From: a virus
Virus record (IMG/VR): IMGVR_UViG_3300031576_000271
Span: 1 to 23,905 of that record
Length of the DNA: 23,905 nt
Strand: one strand, 5' to 3'
Shown: in pieces, positions 13,777 through 20,560 of the stretch
How the letters are laid out: each line of letters starts with the position of its first letter
How positions within the stretch are numbered: the stretch's first letter is position 1
Notes under the pieces: generated by a model
Database searches by the model: none
What the model was told of the DNA's origin: nothing
What the model saw: the letters and a program-made list of their open reading frames with translations, nothing else
Made by a program: the position numbers and the translations under genes

Positions 13777-15103
13777 TTTTCTTAATTACCTCTTCTACAT
13801 CTTTTGGTTCTATATACCAATTATGTTTTACTGATCTTGTTTCAAGCTTTTCTGCTCCTTCTGCTGAAACTCCTTTTTCATCTAAGTTGTTTGTCATCTT
13901 GTCAGTTTGTTTATTCATTCTAACTCTTGAAGGCATTAGGTCTTTTGATTTAATTCCAGTCATTTCTTCTGGTGATTTGAAACTTGTTTCAGGAAGTGTA
14001 TGAAATCCTTTTTTCTTTAGATATTCTATAATTGTATCATCATCTAATCCCATGTCGTGCATATTTCTTGCTATTTCTATGATTGATTTTTCATCTGCAA
14101 GACTAGGTGGATTAAATCTGAATTTAACTCCAGGCATACCCATTTGAGGCATTAATTCTCTATTAATCTGTGATGCAATAATGTGTTGTAATTTTCTAAC
14201 CCTTGTTTCAAATGGAATGCTCATTGATTCTGAGGAGCTTCTATTTGAGTTATCAGGCAATCCTACGAATATAGGCGGCACTCTTGTAACCATTAAAACT
14301 TCCTCTCTTAAAAATTTCAATGTTTCTATTAATCCAGCACCTAAATCTGGAGTGAGTAATTTAACATCTGCATCTCCTATTGCTACTAAATCTAAATTAG
14401 GATTTCTTTTAGCTCTCACTAAATTAGCAATGTATGCTTCTCTTTGCTCTCTTGAAGCTGCTTTTAATACGTGTAATGCTCTTGGGGGCAAATGTTTGAA
14501 TAATGCCTGCAAATAATCATTAGCTAGAATTTTGGTTGTAAAAGATCTTCCTATAGATTCCAATGGAGAATAAGAATAAACTCTTGATCCTACCCATTTT
14601 AATCTGAAGTAAATAACTTCTTCTGGTTTAAATTTAATCTCAGTTTTAACTTTTTGTCCTTTTGGTTTTTGTACATATCCTATTACTCTACCGTGTTGGT
14701 CATATTGAATAGCCATCTCAGTAGGCTCTAAAGGATGTATCTCATCTATGCCTTGACCTGTAGTTCTGCGCAATTCCATATACGCATTGCCATAGATTAT
14801 AAGTTGATAGATTACATTATCAATAACTTTATCAAAATCTAGAATTTCATCGAAGAGCTCTTGAGCATCTTCTATTTGTCTTTTATTTTTACCAGAAAAA
14901 GAATAACCATTTGCTGTTGTTACATCAACAGTTAAATCCATTGCAGTTGAAAGAACAGGATCATTTCTGACCATATCCAAATGAACGTCTGCTAAGATAT
15001 CTATCTCGGGTTCATGAATATTGTCGACTGCGTCAAAGTAGTTCTTAACAATACCTAATGACGCCCTAATGTCTATAGAATCGTTGGGTTTAATAACACG
15101 CAT
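13763..15103 (-). CDS. Portal protein
   Basis: A 446-residue portal protein, the 12-subunit ring at one capsid vertex through which DNA enters and leaves. Evidence: an N-terminal region with [19 protein letters not shown], the wing-domain stretch [28 protein letters not shown] (residues about 104-131), the [13 protein letters not shown] strand with [21 protein letters not shown], and the stem/clip region with [17 protein letters not shown] around 271-287. Length is typical of the HK97/SPP1-type family. The C-terminal 60 residues are charged and variable. It is the first gene after tandem promoters at 15143-15174, with a short leader lacking an SD sequence, and its end overlaps the next gene. 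Confidence 0.88.
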   Translation of the reverse strand: MRVIKPNDSIDIRASLGIVKNYFDAVDNIHEPEIDILADVHLDMVRNDPVLSTAMDLTVDVTTANGYSFSGKNKRQIEDAQELFDEILDFDKVIDNVIYQLIIYGNAYMELRRTTGQGIDEIHPLEPTEMAIQYDQHGRVIGYVQKPKGQKVKTEIKFKPEEVIYFRLKWVGSRVYSYSPLESIGRSFTTKILANDYLQALFKHLPPRALHVLKAASREQREAYIANLVRAKRNPNLDLVAIGDADVKLLTPDLGAGLIETLKFLREEVLMVTRVPPIFVGLPDNSNRSSSESMSIPFETRVRKLQHIIASQINRELMPQMGMPGVKFRFNPPSLADEKSIIEIARNMHDMGLDDDTIIEYLKKKGFHTLPETSFKSPEEMTGIKSKDLMPSRVRMNKQTDKMTNNLDEKGVSAEGAEKLETRSVKHNWYIEPKDVEEVIKKNAAS

Positions 15104-15142
15104 TTTAGAGAGCTGAAATGCAAGGGGTAGCTAACCTATACA

Positions 15143-15174
15143 TTTATAAATCTTTCTAGTATATAAATCTTTCG
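15143..15174 (-). promoter_or_regulatory. Tandem archaeal promoters for the portal-capsid operon
   Basis: On the minus strand two BRE+TATA units occur in line: CGAAAGATTTATATA (TATA 15160-15167) and AGAAAGATTTATAAA (TATA 15143-15150), offset by 17 bases. Predicted starts are near 15139 and 15121, ahead of the portal ATG at 15103. Sequence upstream to about 15190 shares ATTGCAC...TAACGAAAG with the promoters at 6032 and 20578. Confidence 0.75.
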
Positions 15175-15190
15175 TTATAGAGTGCAATTT

Positions 15191-15607
15191 TTAACCGAAA
15201 TAAGCTGGAGTTTTGCCTTCATATTCAGAAACATCTGCTCCAAGTTCTTTTAGTCTTTCAACCAATTCCTTGTAATGTTCTGCTATTCTTTTGTTTTGAT
15301 CTCTTAACTTATCTCCGTTGCCGTTCATAGCTTCTATCTTTTCATCTGCATTTAATCTGATTATTTTCTCATGAATAGTTTCCCATTCTTTCAATTTCTC
15401 AAATCCAAAGTTAGGATTCAATACTGCTAGATCTTTGCATTTTACTTCTGTAGCCTCTTTTTCAAGAGCTACTGTTCTATCTATGCGTGCAAGAATTTCA
15501 AGATTCTTGTTATAGACTGATAGATTCTGCCCTATCTCTTCTTTCTTCATTTTTATTTCTTCTTGTGTGTCTAACTTTTCTTTCTTTGCTGACATCAAAC
15601 TTTTCAT
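15191..15607 (-). CDS. Helical protein next to TerL, family not recognised
   Basis: A 138-residue, strongly charged, mostly helical protein. The frame is open upstream to 15637, but the ATG at 15607 (MKSLMSAKKEK) follows a GAGGTGG ribosome-binding site five bases away and starts right after the TerL stop, so I use it. Heptad-like stretches in residues about 10-60 suggest coiled coil; the end reads GADVSEYEGKTPAYFG. Between terminase and portal one expects a small assembly or packaging factor. A terminase small subunit role is possible, but no helix-turn-helix is evident. Confidence 0.6.
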   Translation of the reverse strand: MKSLMSAKKEKLDTQEEIKMKKEEIGQNLSVYNKNLEILARIDRTVALEKEATEVKCKDLAVLNPNFGFEKLKEWETIHEKIIRLNADEKIEAMNGNGDKLRDQNKRIAEHYKELVERLKELGADVSEYEGKTPAYFG

Positions 15608-15608
15608 T

Positions 15609-17159
15609 TTACCACCTCGGTTGTGTTTTCTGTGCATTCATCCAAACCATGTCTTCTCTTAACGAAGAAGGATTCTCTGTAAAAGTTCCTGGCCTGGTAG
15701 TATCAACAATGAAGGCTTCTAAGCCTTCCGCTGTTTCACTTATAAACGGTAATGTACTCATCATGAATGAGTCTATTCTGTCATCAAAGCCTCCTTTTGG
15801 CTTTTTAATGGATACATTAATTAATTTCCTAACTTCCTGCAGGGCTTTCATTTCAACCATTAATTCAGGAATCTTAGGATATTTAATCTTATTAAGGTTT
15901 AACCAGTTTCTAAACTGATAATAACCAGTATTACGGTTATATCCATCTCTGGCCATTGTTGCTTGTTCTGATCTGAAATTATAAAGTTCTATTGGCAATC
16001 CTTCATTCTTCATTCTTTGATTAGTGGAATTACCCTGAGGACAGTCATCTGCAATTATCTTAGCTATCTTGAACTTTAACATTAGCTCCTTAATATCTGA
16101 AAATATCATGTTATCATCTGAATTTAAGGGATAAGCATATTGATAAAGTAATTTAACTCTTCCATCAGTGTCTAAAGTTGAAATGGTAATCACTGTATGG
16201 CAAGTAGTCATTCCATAATCTAACCCTAAACAGCAAGGAGTTTTATTCCATATATTCTGTAATGATAAATCTTCATCATAGCCTGCATCTACCTTTATAG
16301 ATGAGAAGAATGCTTCTTCATCAACTGTGAACATTGCGCCGTATTCTTGGTCAAAGTGTCTCGTATCTCCTTCTATTTGAGCTTGCTCTAATTTCTTTTG
16401 TATTGTTTCTTTTTGTTTCTTGTTCTCGCAAACTGCCCAAGGAAACCATAATCTTTCATATTCATGTTTAGATAATTTATCAAAGGGATCAAACAGACTA
16501 TACCATAATCCGCTTTGTCCTTTTGGTGTGGATGTTAATATTACTATTCCATTAGTTGAACTAACTGTTGGTTCTATATCTTCTCTGAATATTTCTTCTT
16601 CAACAAATGCTGCTTCATCCACTATTACTAGATCAGATGTTTCTCCTCTTATTGCTCCAGTAGGAGGAAAGCATTTAACAGTACACCCATTTTTAAATGT
16701 CATTGTATCTGTATTATTAGCTCCATAAGGATCTAATTCACTGGATAATATTTTCTCTTTGCCAGATGTTTGCAGCATCCACTTATCTCCTATGTTAACT
16801 AGTTTCTTGATCTCTGACATTAGTTTCTTAGCCTGATCATCTGATCTTGATATAATACAAACTTTTGTATTATTATGAACTCCAGAAGGGAATCTATTAA
16901 AGAAAGCTGCCCATAAGCCCAATACTGCAACTGATATTGATTTTCCTATCTGTCTTGAAGAACATACTGCTAATCTCTTTACGCCGTAAGCAGCTCTTTC
17001 AAATATCATAAATTGATAAGAATAAGGTCTAATGCCTAAGAAATGATAGGAAAAATATCCCGGGTTTGTTTTAGCTTCATCAAAAGAGATCTCTGATATT
17101 GGTTTACAAATATCATTCAATCTTTTTGTTGTTTGTTTATCTATAGCTGTATAATCCAT
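15609..17159 (-). CDS. terL: Terminase large subunit
   Basis: A 516-residue packaging motor with both domains. The ATPase half has a Walker A-like CSSRQIGKS (66-74), Walker B LVIVDEA (177-183) with the catalytic Glu, and the coupling motif ILTSTPKG (207-214). The RNase H-like nuclease half has acidic residues in GLDYG (Asp314), IADD (Asp371/372) and GGFDDRID (Asp459/460). Together they translocate and cut viral DNA at the portal. The frame extends nine codons further (to a TTG at 17186), but the ATG at 17159 overlapping the previous stop (TAATG) is the better start. Confidence 0.92.
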   Translation of the reverse strand: MDYTAIDKQTTKRLNDICKPISEISFDEAKTNPGYFSYHFLGIRPYSYQFMIFERAAYGVKRLAVCSSRQIGKSISVAVLGLWAAFFNRFPSGVHNNTKVCIISRSDDQAKKLMSEIKKLVNIGDKWMLQTSGKEKILSSELDPYGANNTDTMTFKNGCTVKCFPPTGAIRGETSDLVIVDEAAFVEEEIFREDIEPTVSSTNGIVILTSTPKGQSGLWYSLFDPFDKLSKHEYERLWFPWAVCENKKQKETIQKKLEQAQIEGDTRHFDQEYGAMFTVDEEAFFSSIKVDAGYDEDLSLQNIWNKTPCCLGLDYGMTTCHTVITISTLDTDGRVKLLYQYAYPLNSDDNMIFSDIKELMLKFKIAKIIADDCPQGNSTNQRMKNEGLPIELYNFRSEQATMARDGYNRNTGYYQFRNWLNLNKIKYPKIPELMVEMKALQEVRKLINVSIKKPKGGFDDRIDSFMMSTLPFISETAEGLEAFIVDTTRPGTFTENPSSLREDMVWMNAQKTQPRW

Positions 17160-17428
17160 TATGAAAGTATATCTACTAAAGCACAATATGTCTTCCCATA
17201 TTTTCTTATGTGCATTATATTAGCGAATTTACAATCAGGATATTCTTTTTTTACATAATCCCATATTTGCTGTTTAACAGATTCTAAAGGGAATACTTCC
17301 CATTTGAATTGTTTCTTTGGGATTTTAATTTCTACATCTATTAAATTCTGAACATAATACTTCTGCTTATGGTTTATAGCTATAAGCAACTGGGGCATCT
17401 TGTCTATTGGTACTTTTCTGTCTTTCAT
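17159..17428 (-). CDS. Hypothetical protein upstream of TerL
   Basis: An 89-residue basic alpha/beta protein coupled to TerL by a TAATG overlap. A strand pair with LLIAINHKQKYYVQNLIDVEIKI is followed by a helix (ESVKQQIWDYVKKEYPDC) and a final strand, NIMHIRKYGKTYCALVDIL. The coupling suggests a function in packaging, perhaps as small terminase partner, but there is no recognised DNA-binding motif. It has no SD sequence and a TATA-like stretch at 17459-17466, so it may begin its own short-leader transcript. Confidence 0.55.
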   Translation of the reverse strand: MKDRKVPIDKMPQLLIAINHKQKYYVQNLIDVEIKIPKKQFKWEVFPLESVKQQIWDYVKKEYPDCKFANIMHIRKYGKTYCALVDILS

Positions 17429-17458
17429 TTTTATACATACAAATGTGTATACTTTTGG

Positions 17459-17483
17459 TATATATATGTAAACTAAAAGTTTA
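17459..17483 (-). promoter_or_regulatory. AT-rich gap with TATA-like box and small inverted repeat before the TerL-coupled gene
   Basis: The 68-base gap contains TATATATA (17459-17466), about 34 bases before the ATG at 17428, and TAAACT/AGTTTA (17469-17474, 17478-17483) around a three-base loop. This may be a promoter with an operator-like repeat, or the end of the upstream transcript. No CGAAAG-type BRE is present. Confidence 0.35.
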
Positions 17484-17496
17484 TATATAGTAACTA

Positions 17497-17724
17497 TCAG
17501 TTAAAGTGGATTAATTTAACTTCTTCATCAGATAAATGATCTTTTAATTCTTCTAATATCTCTGCTGCTTCTTTTCCTACACCCTTATCATTTCTTCCGT
17601 ATTTTAGATATTCTCTAATCTTAGAGAACACTTCAAATTGAAAACAAGCTAATTCAGTTCCTTTTGATGCGCATTCAAATTCTGTATCTTCTTTAGGAAG
17701 ACTAAATTCCAATACTGCTTTCAT
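17497..17724 (-). CDS. Small conserved-looking phage protein
   Basis: A 75-residue acidic protein whose N-terminus (MKAVLEFSLPKEDTEFECA) resembles a short phage family that begins with a strand followed by L-P-E-D-x-x-E-F and continues with helices around an I-K-Y-G-like segment, here IREYLKYGR at residues 37-45. Family members have no established function that I know of. It is coupled to the preceding gene by an ATGA overlap. The match is from memory of the pattern, so only moderate trust is warranted. Confidence 0.6.
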   Translation of the reverse strand: MKAVLEFSLPKEDTEFECASKGTELACFQFEVFSKIREYLKYGRNDKGVGKEAAEILEELKDHLSDEEVKLIHFN

Positions 17725-17978
17725 TTTGCTTTTGTCTCTTCTGCATCCTCTAATAAGACTCTTTCTAATTCACCAAACTCAGCATGCAAGAACAATCCTG
17801 CAACTTGTCCCCCATATCTGTTGATTACATGATCATAAATGTATTGAGAAGCTTTTCCATAGATTGGCTTATCTGATCTAAAATCCCTGTCCTGTAAGAA
17901 ATAATAAGTGTTATGTAATACTTTCAATGAACTTATCTCTCTTTTCAATATCCTGCGATATTCTTTATTCTGTTTCAT
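17721..17978 (-). CDS. Hypothetical helical protein
   Basis: An 85-residue basic-to-acidic helical protein, with segments EYRRILKREISSLKVLHNTYYFL and GKASQYIYDHVINRYGGQVAGLFLHAEF, and an acidic end (VLLEDAEETKAK). No SD sequence is obvious and a 32-base gap separates it from the membrane protein gene. It overlaps the next gene (ATGA). I recognise no family. Its place in the small-gene cluster before TerL suggests a packaging or host-interaction factor, without direct evidence. Confidence 0.5.
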   Translation of the reverse strand: MKQNKEYRRILKREISSLKVLHNTYYFLQDRDFRSDKPIYGKASQYIYDHVINRYGGQVAGLFLHAEFGELERVLLEDAEETKAK

Positions 17979-18010
17979 TTTAGTATATGATTATTCACTT
18001 TTGGTTAATA

Positions 18011-18193
18011 TTATCCAATAATGAGACCTAATGCTAATCCAACTAAAAACCATATAATGTTCTCTGTTTCAAAATCTAATTTCATTTTCTTATACACCTC
18101 CCTAAGTAATAGTAGTATGGTAAAAAGTAATAATGCTAATAACAACCATGTTCCTAACGCCAGGAAAATGCTTAATATAAGATAAACTATCAT
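18011..18193 (-). CDS. Small two-helix membrane protein (holin-like candidate)
   Basis: A 60-residue protein with a long hydrophobic segment at residues about 3-31, a short basic loop (REVYKKMK) with acidic residues, and a second hydrophobic segment at about 46-60 that reaches the C-terminus. Size and two-helix layout fit holins, which permeabilise the membrane at the end of infection, but many small viral membrane proteins look alike. It overlaps the preceding gene (ATGA) and has a GGGGAG ribosome-binding site. The putative envelope hydrolases are far away at 6-7.4 kb, so this is not a classical lysis cassette. Confidence 0.6.
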   Translation of the reverse strand: MIVYLILSIFLALGTWLLLALLLFTILLLLREVYKKMKLDFETENIIWFLVGLALGLIIG

Positions 18194-18396
18194 ATTCTAT
18201 CTCCCCAGCTAACTGCAAACATAAAGTTAAATAAATATATTAAAATTCCCATTCTATCTCCCATCCTATCAAATTTTAAATCAAGTACTGTAAATCTATA
18301 ATCATAATCTTTTCTGCTTCTTTTATAGCTTGATTTTATTAAACTGACACTAAGGCATAATTTATTTAAATTTTCAAAATATAGTTGTAAACTCAT
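18190..18396 (-). CDS. Hypothetical protein with C-terminal hydrophobic segment
   Basis: A 68-residue basic protein. The first 48 residues are polar and basic (SYKRSRKDYDYR, DRMGDRMG); residues about 50-62 (GILIYLFNFMFAV) are hydrophobic and could anchor it in the membrane with its N-terminus inside. It is tied by ATGA overlaps to the genes on both sides, the second of which is the two-helix membrane protein; the pair might work together in the membrane. No family recognised. Confidence 0.5.
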   Translation of the reverse strand: MSLQLYFENLNKLCLSVSLIKSSYKRSRKDYDYRFTVLDLKFDRMGDRMGILIYLFNFMFAVSWGDRI

Positions 18397-18569
18397 CTTG
18401 TTCTCTTCCAGATTTGTGATACTCTGTCTCCTATTTTGATAGTAATCTTATCATTCTTCTTAGAATCTAGAACTGCTCCTAAAAGCATAGCTGCCGTATC
18501 TCTTAACTCATAAGCTACATCTTTTAATTCTCTTATGACTTTACTCTTCTTGGAATTTCCTATAGGCAT
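18393..18569 (-). CDS. Small hypothetical protein, 58 residues
   Basis: The frame begins at an ATG overlapping the end of the 94-residue gene (29-base overlap) and ends in an ATGA overlap with the next gene. The product, starting MPIGNSKKSK, is basic with one amphipathic helix (about 10-36, VIRELKDVAYELRDTAAMLL) and a strand-like end (KITIKIGDRVSQIWKRTR). It fills what would otherwise be a 144-base gap in a gapless operon, which together with its clean overlaps supports it as real. No function recognised. Confidence 0.65.
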   Translation of the reverse strand: MPIGNSKKSKVIRELKDVAYELRDTAAMLLGAVLDSKKNDKITIKIGDRVSQIWKRTR

Positions 18570-18825
18570 CTGGCTTCACCTCAAATCTGTTGTTATTCTC
18601 TTTCATCTGAATAACTTCTCTTTTCAATTTAACTAAGTGCTTAGCTAATTCAATATCCAATTCCAATGCTTTTAGATACTGTCTATCTGTTAATGGATTA
18701 ATGTTTTGATCTAATAATGATTTTTCTAAATTTAATAAATATTGTTTTAGCCGTGCTGCATCATCTAATAAGTTATTCTCTGCTTTTATTATATCTCTTT
18801 TAATAATTTCTAAATCAGCAGACAT
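18541..18825 (-). CDS. Coiled-coil protein, first gene of the TerL operon
   Basis: A 94-residue, all-helical, charged protein (LEIIKRDIIKAENNLLDDAARLK..., LDIELAKHLVKLKREVIQM). The ATG lies about 25 bases after the centre of the TATA box at 18847-18854, so the transcript is probably leaderless. Being the first gene of the packaging operon, it is a candidate terminase small subunit, several of which are short helical oligomers, but no helix-turn-helix is obvious and this is inference from position. Confidence 0.55.
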   Translation of the reverse strand: MSADLEIIKRDIIKAENNLLDDAARLKQYLLNLEKSLLDQNINPLTDRQYLKALELDIELAKHLVKLKREVIQMKENNNRFEVKPDAYRKFQEE

Positions 18826-18846
18826 AACATTTAAATATCTTTCTAC

Positions 18847-18861
18847 TTTATAAATCTTTCT
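18847..18861 (-). promoter_or_regulatory. Archaeal promoter for the TerL operon, leaderless start
   Basis: Minus-strand AGAAAGATTTATAAA with TATA box TTTATAAA at 18847-18854. The predicted start coincides with the ATG at 18825. It lacks the TAACGAAAG and upstream element of the other three promoters; a ten-pair hairpin overlaps its BRE instead, suggesting different control. Confidence 0.65.
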
Positions 18862-18881
18862 ATTTTCAAGAGAAAATAGAA
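18858..18881 (-). repeat. Perfect ten-pair inverted repeat overlapping the BRE
   Basis: TTCTATTTTC (18858-18867) and GAAAATAGAA (18872-18881) flank a four-base loop. The repeat sits after the stop of the small zinc protein gene and runs into the BRE of the TerL promoter. It could be an operator or a hairpin ending the upstream transcript. Confidence 0.55.
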
Positions 18882-18911
18882 GCTATGAACGTAGTGAGTA
18901 TGTTTCTATAT

Positions 18912-19022
18912 TTATCGCTGAGATGAAGAAGAAGTCATGAACAAACAATCATCACATATCTTTCTGTCCTCTCTGAATAAACTATCAATTCTCATTATCC
19001 CGCACATCATACAAATTTTCAT
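18912..19022 (-). CDS. Tiny zinc-ribbon-like protein, 36 residues
   Basis: The protein begins MKICMMCGIMR and has two cysteine pairs, CMMC at residues 4-7 and CDDC at 23-26, the spacing of a minimal zinc knuckle or ribbon. GGAG precedes the ATG at SD distance, and it follows the 102-residue cysteine-rich gene by 18 bases. Such mini zinc proteins are frequent in archaeal viruses and often bind nucleic acid or host regulators. The function here is unknown. Confidence 0.65.
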   Translation of the reverse strand: MKICMMCGIMRIDSLFREDRKICDDCLFMTSSSSQR

Positions 19023-19040
19023 ATTCTGGCTCCATAATAT

Positions 19041-19349
19041 TCAAACTGTTTTTTTATCTCTTCTTGATTTTGATCTTGGTAAGCGCAACTTAGACACTGA
19101 TGGTTTATTACTACTCCTTTTCTCTCGTTGCATTGAAAGCATCTCTTTAGTCCTTTTTTGGCGCTTGTCATTATCTCTATCCACTAACCAGCAATGTCCT
19201 GGTATCATACAACATCCATGTACTTCCCATACTTTCTTAGTACTACAAGTTGATTTAGACATATAGTCTATGCCTTCTCTTGTAGGGTGTCCTATGCCGC
19301 ATGAGCATAATTGTTCTACTAACCCTGTCTCTCTGACTATCGTTCTCAT
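19041..19349 (-). CDS. Cysteine-rich zinc-binding-type small protein
   Basis: A 102-residue protein with six cysteines and two or three histidines in residues 16-53: LCSCGIGHPT, STCSTKK, VHGCCMIPGHCW. The C-G-I-G-H-P and H-G-C-C elements resemble a small phage family, common in actinobacterial phages, with C-x-H-G-x-G-H-P followed by W-G-x-H-G-C-D-G-C-C; that match is from memory. The last 45 residues are very basic (KRQKRTKEMLSMQREKRSS...), suggesting nucleic-acid contact. It overlaps the preceding gene (ATGA). A long frame on the opposite strand covers the same bases but lacks a ribosome-binding site and any recognisable features. Confidence 0.65.
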   Translation of the reverse strand: MRTIVRETGLVEQLCSCGIGHPTREGIDYMSKSTCSTKKVWEVHGCCMIPGHCWLVDRDNDKRQKRTKEMLSMQREKRSSNKPSVSKLRLPRSKSRRDKKTV

Positions 19350-19570
19350 TTTCTCATCCGTTGATAAAGTCTGTAATATGATTTTCCATATTGTCCGTTA
19401 TGGAATTTATCGTAATATAATATAACTGCGCCCCTAGTATAATCTGCCCTTGCTAAGGCATTTATGATGTTATTAAAGTTATCTGTACTTCCTGCTTCTA
19501 TATCACTCATCTGACTGTTCTTGAAAATGAACTTTTCTAATTCACTTAGTTTTATGGTTTTCTTCTTCAT
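19346..19570 (-). CDS. Hypothetical small protein, 74 residues
   Basis: A basic alpha/beta protein (IKLSELEKFIFKNSQMSD; ADYTRGAVILYYDKFHNG). It has a TAATG overlap with the gene before and an ATGA overlap with the gene after, so it is firmly inside the operon. No recognised motif. It could be a small regulator or host-takeover factor, judged only by location near the divergent control region. Confidence 0.55.
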   Translation of the reverse strand: MKKKTIKLSELEKFIFKNSQMSDIEAGSTDNFNNIINALARADYTRGAVILYYDKFHNGQYGKSYYRLYQRMRK

Positions 19571-19782
19571 TATAATCTTTTAACTGTCTGTTCTTTAATT
19601 GAGTTTGATATGGTATTGATTTTCTCTTTTCTTTCTTTCTCATTCTTAATCTTCTCCAACATCAATCTCTTCTGCTTTCTTTTATATCGTTTATATAAAA
19701 CCTTTAAATACTCAACCGCTATATCGGCTGCGAGTATAACAAAGAACAGTATTATGTTCTCTATTACTGTTGTTGAGCTCAT
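19570..19782 (-). CDS. Single-helix membrane protein with basic coiled-coil tail
   Basis: A 70-residue protein with a membrane segment at residues about 7-25 (IENIILFFVILAADIAVEYL) followed by a strongly basic helical tail (KRYKRKQKRLMLEKIKNEKERKEK). GGGAGGT precedes the ATG at ideal spacing. As the first gene of the leftward small-gene unit it follows a leader with two perfect hairpins. The layout suggests a membrane-anchored protein with a cytoplasmic tail that may bind DNA or RNA. No family recognised. Confidence 0.6.
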   Translation of the reverse strand: MSSTTVIENIILFFVILAADIAVEYLKVLYKRYKRKQKRLMLEKIKNEKERKEKINTISNSIKEQTVKRL

Positions 19783-19813
19783 TTTAACCTCCCTTTATCA
19801 GTTCGGTCTTACA

Positions 19814-19838
19814 GGAAATAAAATACTATTTTATTTCC
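19814..19838. repeat. Perfect 11-pair inverted repeat
   Basis: GGAAATAAAAT (19814-19824) and ATTTTATTTCC (19828-19838) with a three-base loop, just ahead of the first small gene. Directly adjacent to another perfect hairpin, so a deliberate structure (operator, terminator or leader element) is likely. Confidence 0.6.
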
Positions 19839-19842
19839 GTAC

Positions 19843-19869
19843 ACAAACTTAATTAAAAATTAAGTTTGT
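19843..19869. repeat. Perfect 12-pair inverted repeat
   Basis: ACAAACTTAATT (19843-19854) and AATTAAGTTTGT (19858-19869) with a three-base AAA loop, four bases from the previous hairpin. The two hairpins form a tandem pair in the presumed leader of the gene at 19782. Confidence 0.6.
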
Positions 19870-19927
19870 TGTATCAGCTTAATATTCTTTAAATATGATG
19901 TTTGTTACTCAGTGATTTATCTCTCTC

Positions 19928-19984
19928 TTAGTGAGATGTTACTTTCTTAGAGAGTAATGTTCTCTGTTAGAGAGTGATGTGCTC
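19928..19984. repeat. Three direct repeats with about 20-base period
   Basis: Starts at 19928 (TTAGTGAGATGT), 19947 (TTAGAGAGTAATGT) and 19967 (TTAGAGAGTGATGT), with a weaker related copy near 19904. A GATGTG/CACATC hairpin (19976-19981, 19987-19992) ends the row. This iteron-like spacing places each copy on roughly the same helix face after two turns. Confidence 0.55.
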
Positions 19985-20070
19985 CTCACATCTCTTCTCA
20001 CTTACTCATTTTCCTCTTCTTGAACTCTCTGCACATATTAGCAACTTTCTGCTAAGTTGTGCAAGTTTAA

Positions 20071-20092
20071 GTAAAATCTTACCAGATTTTAC
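20071..20092. repeat. Perfect nine-pair inverted repeat
   Basis: GTAAAATCT (20071-20079) and AGATTTTAC (20084-20092) around TACC. A further hairpin, TGAGATAA/TTATCTCA (20150-20157, 20165-20172), lies 57 bases away. Both are in the non-coding region and could be binding sites or RNA structures. Confidence 0.5.
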
Positions 20093-20360
20093 GAATTAAT
20101 ACTCATTATTACACATAGTAGAGCCCCCCTTATTACTCTCTTTTGTTACTGAGATAAAAAAGTATTATCTCACCTAATTATCACTATTATAGTCATAACC
20201 TATGTGTATTCTCCTATTATACTTTACCTGTTAATCTACTTAACAACTAAGCTTAATTCTTCCTTATTATATACTTATATTTATCCTATAAGTAAGGTTT
20301 ATATATTTGCTTCACTACTTACTCATGTTTGTAATATATTTGAAAAGAGCGTGAACTATA

Positions 20361-20386
20361 TGAAAAGAAAGAAATTAAATAAATAC
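20361..20386 (-). terminator. T-rich stretch at the end of the candidate RNA
   Basis: On the minus strand a pyrimidine-rich, T-run-containing stretch follows the last helix of the candidate structured RNA by about 22 bases. Archaeal transcription typically ends at T-runs, so a transcript from the 20561-20592 promoters would end here at roughly 170-200 nucleotides. Confidence 0.4.
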
Positions 20387-20407
20387 TTCCTTAGTTTATC
20401 CTACTTC

Positions 20408-20558
20408 GTAGCTACTCGGCAGTTAGTTGCATGGGTTTAGCTTTTTAGTATTGCTAAACAACTGCGTCAACATAACTCCATAGGTTTTGTTTAGCTCAGG
20501 ATTAGTCTCAGCATGCAGGCTCTTACTCTGCATCTTCATTGACATACGCCTAAGCTAC
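20408..20558 (-). ncRNA. Candidate structured non-coding RNA
   Basis: Starts at the predicted transcription start of strong tandem promoters. Four helices nest without conflict: P1 pairs 20553-20558 with 20408-20413 (GTAGCT/AGCTAC); P2 pairs 20539-20543 with 20466-20470 (GTCAA/TTGAC); P3 is a hairpin of 20528-20533 with 20513-20518 (ATGCAG/CTGCAT); P4 is a two-part hairpin of 20460-20465 with 20419-20424 and 20453-20459 with 20435-20441. A competing nine-pair stem (20453-20461 with 20487-20495) could replace P4. A T-rich end follows. It contains a 40-codon frame (20423-20545, starting MSMKMQSKSL) without an SD site, so a tiny leaderless-type gene is the main alternative. It is not a tRNA and matches no RNA family I know. 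Confidence 0.5.
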
Positions 20559-20560
20559 CA

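Larger units (their letters stand above)
19783..20407. other. Non-coding stretch with repeats and hairpins
   Basis: About 620 bases without a convincing gene on either strand; the few ATGs are followed quickly by stops or lack ribosome-binding sites. It contains two adjacent perfect hairpins, a 20-base-period repeat, two more hairpins and the T-rich end of the candidate RNA. Placement between divergent gene blocks makes it a candidate replication origin or regulatory region. Confidence 0.5.

Noticed and set aside
18937-19266. 109-codon plus-strand frame opposite the cysteine-rich gene
   Set aside because: Hydrophobic, motif-free, and against the direction of a tightly overlapping four-gene unit with proper ribosome-binding sites.
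19904-19992. CRISPR-like array
   Set aside because: The repeats are only about 12-14 bases, imperfect, and spaced by 6-8 bases; there are no equal-length unique spacers and no cas genes. Iteron- or operator-type repeats fit better.
20204-20440. 78-codon plus-strand frame in the divergent region
   Set aside because: No ribosome-binding site at its start, low-complexity Leu/Ile/Tyr/Thr content, and it runs antisense through the T-rich end and last helices of the candidate RNA.
20408-20558. tRNA or C/D-box RNA in the structured region
   Set aside because: No TWC-loop GGTTCAAATCC-like element, no acceptor-stem/CCA geometry, and no properly spaced RTGATGA and CTGA boxes.
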